The notes beneath the pieces were generated by a model. It had not been told where the DNA came from and searched no databases. It was given only the letters and a program-made list of their open reading frames with translations. The translations under genes were made by a program, and so were the position numbers. A stretch of 64,000 nucleotides of DNA from Flavobacteriales bacterium (GTDB lineage: Bacteria; Bacteroidota; Bacteroidia; Flavobacteriales_F; PHOS-HE28): assembly GCA_026129465.1 (NCBI GenBank), contig JAHCIA010000001.1, forward strand, positions 1,993,964 to 2,057,963, in the 5' to 3' direction. Below are positions 58,219 through 64,000 of this stretch, piece after piece (the stretch's first letter is position 1; every line of letters starts with the position of its first letter).

Positions 58219-58809
58219 TCAACTCGCCGCCCCGCGCATCAATGCCTCCACCACATCCACCGCCTTCTGTACGCGTTCCTCAGGGTCCCCTTCGATGATC
58301 ACGTATGGAAAGCCATACGCCTTCATCTCCCGCTCCCACACGGCGAACAGGCGGTCGCGGTCGAGCGGGTTCTCGCGCAGCGGGTCGGGTTCCCAGGGGA
58401 TGTCCGGACGGCACAGCAGGCGCAGGTCGTACTTCAGCTCGCGCACCAGCCGCTCGATCTCCGGATGCACGCGACCGAACTTCTCCTGGCTCCAGATCTT
58501 GATGTTGAGGATGTCGGTATCGAAGAGGGTCGGCTTGCGGGGAGCGCGCCTGGCGATGGTGTCCTTGCCATGGATGGCCTGGTGGTGCTCCTCGGCGAGA
58601 CCGGCCGCATCGCCGAACCACTGGGCATGGCCTTGGGCCATCTCCAGCAGGTCCTCCTCGGTGTAGGGCCGCTCCAACTCGTCCAGGTATTCCCGCGTGG
58701 CGTCATTGATCAAGCCGCCTATACCTCGGAACATCAACTGCTCCGCAAGGGTGGTCTTGCCACTGCTTTCTGGGCCCACGATGGCGATACGAACAGGAAT
58801 GATGGGCAT
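58219..58809 (-). CDS. NadR-like AAA family ATPase (nicotinamide riboside kinase-like)
   Basis: The 196-residue protein has a P-loop GPESSGKTTLAEQL near the start, LINDATREYLDELERPYTEE and CRPDIPWEPDPLRENPLDRD, as in the kinase part of NadR. In Bacteroidota this protein often lies by PnuC-type transporters, and in thiamin loci it may phosphorylate an imported vitamin precursor rather than nicotinamide riboside. Here a PnuC-type gene lies about 4.6 kb further, and the TPP-controlled receptor 0.9 kb away, all on the same strand. The substrate is therefore open. Confidence 0.85.
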   Translation of the reverse strand: MPIIPVRIAIVGPESSGKTTLAEQLMFRGIGGLINDATREYLDELERPYTEEDLLEMAQGHAQWFGDAAGLAEEHHQAIHGKDTIARRAPRKPTLFDTDILNIKIWSQEKFGRVHPEIERLVRELKYDLRLLCRPDIPWEPDPLRENPLDRDRLFAVWEREMKAYGFPYVIIEGDPEERVQKAVDVVEALMRGAAS

Positions 58810-58918
58810 GGGTCGGTCGGGCACATTCCCGCTGGCCACAAAGTAACTTTCGGTCACATGCCGGGCAGCGGACCACCGCATGCGCCGCGTCTTCCCGCCG
58901 ACCGATCACCCTATCGCC

Positions 58919-60751
58919 ATGACACGCACCTGCTCACTCCTCCTGGCTTCAGCACTGTCCGCCAGCGCACAAGCCACCATCCCGCACGGCGAACATGCAC
59001 CGCTCTCGCAGCACTTGACGGAAGTGAACGCCTGCTGGAACGATCATCCATGGGCGTTCCTGGATGTGTCAACCAATTTCCACGATGACGACGCACGTAT
59101 CGCGCAGCATCTTTTTCTGGTCCGCGACGCCTTGTTGCGCGATCGGCCGGCAGGCTTCGCCGCGGAAGTGTTCGAGCATCGCGACATGCTGCTGCATCGC
59201 TTGGGCGACTACGCCGCCACCGGCGTTTTCCCACGCAACCAGTTGTTGCCCGCACGCCACCCGGTCTTCATCGATCCGCTCGGCACCGCCTGCGCCGTGG
59301 GCTGGCTGATGATCGAAAGCGGGCATCGCGACCTGGCCGAACGGATCTCCTCGGAGATGAACCTGGCCTACGTGATGGACATGCCCGCTTCCCCGCTGTG
59401 GCCCGAGATCACCGCGTGGGCCGGTGCGCACGGCTTCACCCCCGATGAACTCGCCTGGATCCAACCGGGCTACCCGCCCGCGATCCCCACCTTCCCCTGG
59501 GGTGGTGGCACCAACGGCCCGGTGAAGGCGATCGCGATGCGGCCCAACGAGCATGTGGTGATCGCCGGGGATTTCACCGAAGCGGGTGGCAACGCGGCCG
59601 CCCGCGTGGCCGTCTGGAATGACATGGCCTTCGTTCCCGTGGGTACCGGTATCGTGAACGGCTCGCCGGAATGCGCGCTGGCCATGGGAAATGACATCTG
59701 GCTGGGTGGTCGCTTCCTCGACGGGGAGGCGGACCTGGCGCATTGGAACGGATCGACGTGGCAGTACGAACTGGTCTTCAACGGCATGGACCCCGCGATC
59801 CACGCGCTGCACTGGTTCGACGGCACGTTGCATGTGGCGGGCGAATCGACCGGCTTCGCGAACACCACGCACGCCGTGATGCGGCAGGACGGTGATTCCT
59901 GGAACCCGGTGGGCAGTCCGTTCAATGATGCGGTGCTCACGCTCACCACTTTCGATGGCGCCCTCGTGGCTGGCGGTGCCTTCACGCAGCCCGTGTCGAT
60001 CATCGACCCGCTGATGCTGTATGTGGCGAAGTACGATGGCGTGGACTGGCACCAATACGCCGATGGACTGGACGCCACCGTGCATGCGCTGCTGGCGGTG
60101 GACGGCAAGCTGTACGCGGGGGGCGACATCAAGGTGCTCGGCGAAAGCACCTTCGGCCTGGCGCGCATCGGCGCGAACGACATGGCCTGGGAAACGCTTA
60201 TCGGCCCGGAGTTCTTCGATGTGGATCCCGGCCAGGCGCACATCGCATCGATCGCCAGGCGCGCCGATGAACTCATCCTTGGGGGATCGTTCGGCGTGGG
60301 CGACATGATGGTGATGGGCACGCACCTGGCCATGTACCACATGCCCACAGGTGCCGTGACGCCGGGCATCTTCCACAACGCACCGGTGGAAGCGGTGTTC
60401 GAGAAGAACGGCATGATCTACTACGGCGGGCTGTTCACCAGCAGCAACATGGGGCAGCTGCCCCATGCGGCCATCACCGACTTCACCACCGGCATGCCCG
60501 TAACCGATCCATTCCCGGAAGTGACGCTGCTGCCCAACCCCGTGCGCGACGATCTGATGATCCTGGCCGAAGGCCTGACGGTGGCGGTCCCTTTGCGCCT
60601 TACGGACATGGCGGGCCGCAGCGTGGAACTTCCCACCACGCGGATCGATGGCGGCCTTCGCCTGGATGTGCGTCCGCTCGCGGCAGGAACATACCTGATC
60701 ACCCTGCCGCACCATGGTGTTGCGGTGCCCCTGCGCTTCGTGAAGAACTGA
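58919..60751 (+). CDS. Secreted beta-propeller-like protein with T9SS domain
   Basis: The 610-residue protein has a signal peptide (LLLASALSASAQA) and repeated blade-like units in which an aromatic-Gly motif recurs (HVVIAGDFTEAGGNAA, DIWLGGRFLDGEADL, LYAGGDIKVLGES, MIYYGGLFTSSNM), as in delta-60 repeat proteins. It ends with a Por-type domain (LLPNPVRDDLMILAEGL; LAAGTYLITLPHHG). The function is unknown. The N-terminal 160 residues before the blades form a helical module with CAVGWLMIESGHRDLAERI. It is divergent from the NadR-like gene. Confidence 0.8.
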   Translation: MTRTCSLLLASALSASAQATIPHGEHAPLSQHLTEVNACWNDHPWAFLDVSTNFHDDDARIAQHLFLVRDALLRDRPAGFAAEVFEHRDMLLHRLGDYAATGVFPRNQLLPARHPVFIDPLGTACAVGWLMIESGHRDLAERISSEMNLAYVMDMPASPLWPEITAWAGAHGFTPDELAWIQPGYPPAIPTFPWGGGTNGPVKAIAMRPNEHVVIAGDFTEAGGNAAARVAVWNDMAFVPVGTGIVNGSPECALAMGNDIWLGGRFLDGEADLAHWNGSTWQYELVFNGMDPAIHALHWFDGTLHVAGESTGFANTTHAVMRQDGDSWNPVGSPFNDAVLTLTTFDGALVAGGAFTQPVSIIDPLMLYVAKYDGVDWHQYADGLDATVHALLAVDGKLYAGGDIKVLGESTFGLARIGANDMAWETLIGPEFFDVDPGQAHIASIARRADELILGGSFGVGDMMVMGTHLAMYHMPTGAVTPGIFHNAPVEAVFEKNGMIYYGGLFTSSNMGQLPHAAITDFTTGMPVTDPFPEVTLLPNPVRDDLMILAEGLTVAVPLRLTDMAGRSVELPTTRIDGGLRLDVRPLAAGTYLITLPHHGVAVPLRFVKN

Positions 60752-60847
60752 GTCGCCGGCGCGGTTATCTTCAGCGGTTAATTCACACGCGCCGTGATCC
60801 GGGGTAACACGCTTCGTGCTACCCTTGTGGCACAAGACGATCCCGCC

Positions 60848-62695
60848 ATGCGTCCCTTCACCCTGCTCCCCTTGTTGGTCCCGGCAATGCTCTTCGCGCA
60901 GCAGGATGGACCCGTGGACCCATTGCGCAGCGGTCCCGACCCCGCGTTGGAGCCCTTCTTCCACGGCGTGGCCAGTGGCGACCCGGAAGCGGACCGGGTG
61001 ATCATCTGGACGCGCGTGACCAGCCCCTTGGAGGAAGTGGAGGTGCTTTGGCGCATGGCGCTCGACACCGGCATGACCCAAGTGGTGGCCGAAGGTCTGA
61101 CCACCGCGCTCGCGACGCATGACCACACGGTGAAGGTGGACGTGGGCGGGCTGCAGCCCTTCACCTTCTACTACTACGAATTCGAGGCGCTCGAAGCGCG
61201 ATCGGTGCGGGGACGCACGCGCACGCTGCCGGTGGGGACCGGTGTTGACAGCCTGCGCTTCGCCGTGGTCTCTTGCAGCAACTACGCTGCGGGATACTTC
61301 AATGCCTATGCGCGCATCACGCAACGCAACGACGTCTTCGCGGTGATCCACCTCGGCGATTACATCTATGAGTACGGCAGCGGCCAGTTCGGCGGTGAGC
61401 GCCCGCTGGATCCGCCGGTGGAGATCCTCTCGCTGAACGATTATCGCATCCGCCATTCGCACTACAAGCTCGACCCCGACCTGATGCGTCTGCACCAGCA
61501 GTATCCCTTCTTCTCGGTGTGGGACGACCACGAGAGCGCAAACGACAGCTGGTACGGCGGTGCGCAGAACCACAATGCCGGCGAGGGCGACTGGTTCGCG
61601 CGGAAGAGCGCCGCCATACGCGCCTATGCCGAGTGGATGCCGCTGCGCCTGCCCGATCCGCAGGACACCCTGCGCATCTACCGCCGTTTCGCTTTCGGCG
61701 ACCTGATGACGCTGCACATGCTGGACACCCGGCTGGTCGGCCGCGACGAGCAGAGCACCTTCACCAACAACGACCCCGACAGGCAGCTGCTCGGCGCCGA
61801 CCAGTTCGAATGGCTGGCGGGGGGCATGAGCGGCAACATGGCCCGCTGGCAGGTGCTGGGGCAGCAGGTGATGGTGGCGCCCCTGCTCGCCTTCGGTGTG
61901 CCCGTGAACCAGGACCAATGGGACGGCTACCCGGCCGAACGCCAGCGCGTGTACGACCACGTGATGCAGAACAACATCCGCAACATGGTGGTGCTCACCG
62001 GCGACATCCACACCACCTGGGCCAATGACCTGCCCTACGCCAACTACAACCCATCGTCCGGTGCGGGTTCGGCCGGGGTGGAGTTCGTCACCACCAGCAT
62101 CACCTCCACCAGTTTCGACCTGCCGATCCCCAGTGCGCTGATCCAGATCCTGAACCCGCACATGAAATACGTGAACCTGAGCCAGCGCGGCTATCTGGTG
62201 ATCGACGTGAACCACCAGCGCGTGCAGGGCGACCGGTGGTTCGTGCCCGACGTGTCTCAGCCCAACGGTCAGGAAAGTTTCGCGGGGGCGCACTTCACGG
62301 TGGACATGAGCCGGCACCTGATGAGCGCGGCAGGTCCCAGCGTGGCGAGTCCCGCCATCATCGGCGTTCCAGCCCCTTTGATGCCGCGCCCCTTCCTGGT
62401 CACGGGGCTGCCGCAGGAGATCAAACCCCTGCTCATCGGCGCCTACCCCAACCCCTTCCTCGACCACATCGACCTGCAGCTCGCCATCGCGGAGCGCGGG
62501 CCGCTGACCATGCGCCTGCTCGATGGAGCGGGCCGCATCGTGCTGGAACAGGGCTTCCTGGTGCCACAAGCGGGCTTGCACAACCTGCGCATCCCCGCGC
62601 CCGGACTGGCGAGCGGTGCGTACCTGCTGCACATCGTGCAGGGCGATCGGGCCGTGGCGCACCGGATGATCAAGGTGGACCACGGCGCGCGCTGA
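60848..62695 (+). CDS. PhoD-family alkaline phosphatase/phosphodiesterase with T9SS domain
   Basis: The 615-residue protein has a signal peptide, a PhoD N-domain (PFFHGVASGDPEADRVIIWT) and a metallophosphatase domain with SCSNYAAGYFNAYARI, IHLGDYIYEYGSG, WDDHESANDSW and VLTGDIHTTWAND, giving metal-binding Asp, Asn and His residues. PhoD enzymes hydrolyse phosphomono- and diesters. The C-terminal 90 residues form a Por sorting domain (ALIGAYPNPFLDHIDL-like), so the enzyme is likely at the cell surface. A TATCTTCA element is about 75 bases upstream. Confidence 0.9.
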   Translation: MRPFTLLPLLVPAMLFAQQDGPVDPLRSGPDPALEPFFHGVASGDPEADRVIIWTRVTSPLEEVEVLWRMALDTGMTQVVAEGLTTALATHDHTVKVDVGGLQPFTFYYYEFEALEARSVRGRTRTLPVGTGVDSLRFAVVSCSNYAAGYFNAYARITQRNDVFAVIHLGDYIYEYGSGQFGGERPLDPPVEILSLNDYRIRHSHYKLDPDLMRLHQQYPFFSVWDDHESANDSWYGGAQNHNAGEGDWFARKSAAIRAYAEWMPLRLPDPQDTLRIYRRFAFGDLMTLHMLDTRLVGRDEQSTFTNNDPDRQLLGADQFEWLAGGMSGNMARWQVLGQQVMVAPLLAFGVPVNQDQWDGYPAERQRVYDHVMQNNIRNMVVLTGDIHTTWANDLPYANYNPSSGAGSAGVEFVTTSITSTSFDLPIPSALIQILNPHMKYVNLSQRGYLVIDVNHQRVQGDRWFVPDVSQPNGQESFAGAHFTVDMSRHLMSAAGPSVASPAIIGVPAPLMPRPFLVTGLPQEIKPLLIGAYPNPFLDHIDLQLAIAERGPLTMRLLDGAGRIVLEQGFLVPQAGLHNLRIPAPGLASGAYLLHIVQGDRAVAHRMIKVDHGAR

Positions 62696-62738
62696 AGCCG
62701 AACCATCGGAAGGGTGTGGCGTTCCTTTGCCACCGTCC

Positions 62739-63449
62739 ATGGAGCGCTATCTCTACCTCCTGCTCGACCTTGGCAGCATCGCCTTTCCGTTGCTGGCCAG
62801 TTTCGAGCCGCGCATCCGTTTCCACCGCAAATGGCCGGGTCTGTTCGCCGGTATCGCGGTGGCCGGCGCGGTGTTCATCGTGTGGGACGCGCTCTTCACC
62901 GCGCACGGCGTGTGGGGCTTCAACGACCGCTATCTGGCCGGGCCACGACTCTGGGGCATGCCCATCGAGGAGTGGCTGTTCTTCCTGATGATACCCTACG
63001 CCTGCCTGTTCCTCTACGAGGTGATGCGGCATTTCGTGAAGCGTGACATCCTGGGCAGGGCCGCGCGCCCGTTGAGCATCGCGTTGATCGTGGTACTCAC
63101 CGCCATCGGTCTGCTGAACCTTGGCAGGCTCTATACCTCCATCACCTTCCTGGGCACGGCGGTCTTCCTCGCCTGGATCGTCTTCCTGCACAGGCCCGCC
63201 TGGCTGGGTCGTTTCTATGTGGGCTACGGCATCAGCCTCATCCCCTTCTTCCTCGTGAATGGCGTGCTCACCGGATCCGTGCTGCCCGAACCCGTGGTGT
63301 GGTACAATGATGCGCACAACCTCGGCATCCGCATGGGCACCATTCCCCTGGAGGACAGCATCTACCTGCTGCTGTTGCTGCTGATGGTGACGGTCTTCTA
63401 CGAGCGGCCCTTGAAGCGGCCTCACGGCGACCTTTCCTCCGCGGGCTGA
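62739..63449 (+). CDS. Lycopene cyclase domain membrane protein
   Basis: The 236-residue protein has seven hydrophobic segments and two tandem lycopene-cyclase-type units (e.g. DALFTAHGVWGFNDRYLAGP with GMPIEEWLFFLMIPYACLF, and NDAHNLGIRMGTIPLEDSIY). This corresponds to a fused CrtYc/CrtYd form found in many Bacteroidota, forming beta-ionone rings of carotenoids. Other carotenoid genes are not in the window. Its 3' end overlaps the convergent PnuC-type gene by 28 bases. Confidence 0.88.
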   Translation: MERYLYLLLDLGSIAFPLLASFEPRIRFHRKWPGLFAGIAVAGAVFIVWDALFTAHGVWGFNDRYLAGPRLWGMPIEEWLFFLMIPYACLFLYEVMRHFVKRDILGRAARPLSIALIVVLTAIGLLNLGRLYTSITFLGTAVFLAWIVFLHRPAWLGRFYVGYGISLIPFFLVNGVLTGSVLPEPVVWYNDAHNLGIRMGTIPLEDSIYLLLLLLMVTVFYERPLKRPHGDLSSAG

Positions 63450-64000
63450 AGCGCCTGAGATGCGCGCCATTCCCGTTTCCAGCGCACCAGCGCCGCGATG
63501 GAAAGCCCCACGTACACGGCGTACAACGCGGCGTAGAAGTGCAGGCCCAGCAGCAGGTACAGCACGATCGCTCCACTGTCGGTGACGATCCACCAGGCCC
63601 AGTTCTCCAGTATCCTGCGCGCGAGCATCCAAGTGGCCAACAGGCTGAAAGCGGTGACCGTGGCATCCAGTTCCACATGCTGCGCATCCTGCCAGTAGCG
63701 CGCGGCGTGGACAAGGAGCAGCGTGGCCATGGCACCGGCGAGCAGGATGAGCAGATGGAAGAGCGGCCCACGCCGCGTGATGGGCAACTCGCCACCGCGG
63801 CCCTGGCCCCATTGCCACCAACCATAAGCGCCCATGAGCACATAGAAGGCGTTGAGGCCCACCTGCGCGTACACCTGCATGTGCCAGAACAACGCGCAAC
63901 CCAGTGCCGACGCCGCGATGCCGAACAGCCAGCCCAGGCGGCGGTTCAGCATCATCAGCACCGTGTAGGCCAGATTGCCCACCACGGCGATCGCCTCGAT
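63422..64000 (-). CDS. PnuC-family vitamin transporter (5' end cut by window)
   Basis: The 192 codons present show seven hydrophobic segments and the PnuC pattern (NAFYVLMGAYGWWQWG, then WWIVTDSGAIVLYLLLGLHF). The family moves nicotinamide riboside (PnuC) or thiamin (PnuT) across the inner membrane. The reading frame continues to the window edge, with only a few N-terminal residues missing. Given the TPP-controlled receptor and the NadR-like kinase upstream, PnuT is attractive, but the intervening genes make this uncertain. Confidence 0.85.
   Translation of the reverse strand: MEAIAVVGNLAYTVLMMLNRRLGWLFGIAASALGCALFWHMQVYAQVGLNAFYVLMGAYGWWQWGQGRGGELPITRRGPLFHLLILLAGAMATLLLVHAARYWQDAQHVELDATVTAFSLLATWMLARRILENWAWWIVTDSGAIVLYLLLGLHFYAALYAVYVGLSIAALVRWKREWRASQALQPAEERSP

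Noticed and set aside
58880..58918. Upstream in-frame start for the 58.9 kb T9SS protein
   Set aside because: The added residues precede a normal signal peptide and contain no hydrophobic core, so the later ATG is preferred.
59069..62740. A very long open frame on the minus strand across the T9SS and PhoD genes
   Set aside because: It is a mirror of strongly biased third codon positions in high-GC genes. Its translation is rich in His, Gly, Val and Arg with no domain, while the plus strand carries two clear genes.

Overview
The window comes from a high-GC member of the Bacteroidota, most likely of flavobacterial type. The clade markers are T9SS-style C-terminal sorting domains on several secreted proteins, two TonB-dependent receptors with carboxypeptidase-regulatory-like N-termini, a PorV/PorQ-family barrel, a LytS/LytTR pair, DUF2911 and DUF3127 proteins, and TAnnTTTG/TAnnTTCG promoter elements. 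Taxonomy is inferred from gene content and promoters; there is no rRNA gene in the window.

Layout. 1-7 kb: the end of a GH3-family gene and a partner, a deoxynucleoside kinase, a membrane pyrophosphatase, pyruvate dehydrogenase E1 beta and a BrkB-family membrane protein. 7-13 kb: etfB, etfA, a bifunctional-nuclease-family protein and a nucleoside transporter, with a palindromic heptamer-repeat element in each of the three gaps between them, then a secreted protein. 13-19.5 kb: a cupin, a ClC channel, a secreted T9SS protein, a lipoprotein, thyA-folA and another lipoprotein. 19.8-22.3 kb: a LytS/LytTR two-component pair, then an S23/IVP four-helix-bundle gene flanked on both sides by heptamer-repeat palindromes. 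22.3-27.2 kb: a PIG-L deacetylase, ahcY, a Rieske-like lipoprotein and a small basic secreted protein. 27.4-36.4 kb: an apparent operon of a TonB receptor, a 1371-residue secreted protein and a PorV-like barrel. 36.5-42.6 kb: greA-HIT, ruvC, a flippase, a glycosyltransferase and an ABC permease, then a DUF3127 protein and a flavin reductase. 42.7-47.2 kb: tRNA-Leu, tig-clpP-clpX and a DUF2911 protein. 47.3-53.9 kb: an SDR, a T9SS protein, a sodium/solute symporter, a GGGP synthase and a TPR-adenylate cyclase. 53.9-64 kb: a TPP-riboswitch-controlled TonB receptor, a barrel-like protein, a NadR-like ATPase, a T9SS protein, a PhoD-type phosphatase, a lycopene cyclase and a PnuC-type transporter cut by the window end.

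Most of the window is housekeeping. Three things stand out. First, a family of short palindromic elements has arms built from 7-base tandem units; one copy lies in frame inside the cyclase gene, and related arms bracket the S23/IVP gene. Second, a thiamin-responsive outer-membrane uptake gene carries a riboswitch whose expression platform appears to hide a Shine-Dalgarno sequence. Third, -7-like elements often end only a few bases before the start codon, which suggests leaderless transcripts. Start sites were chosen by eye; family assignments come from motif recognition, not database searches.
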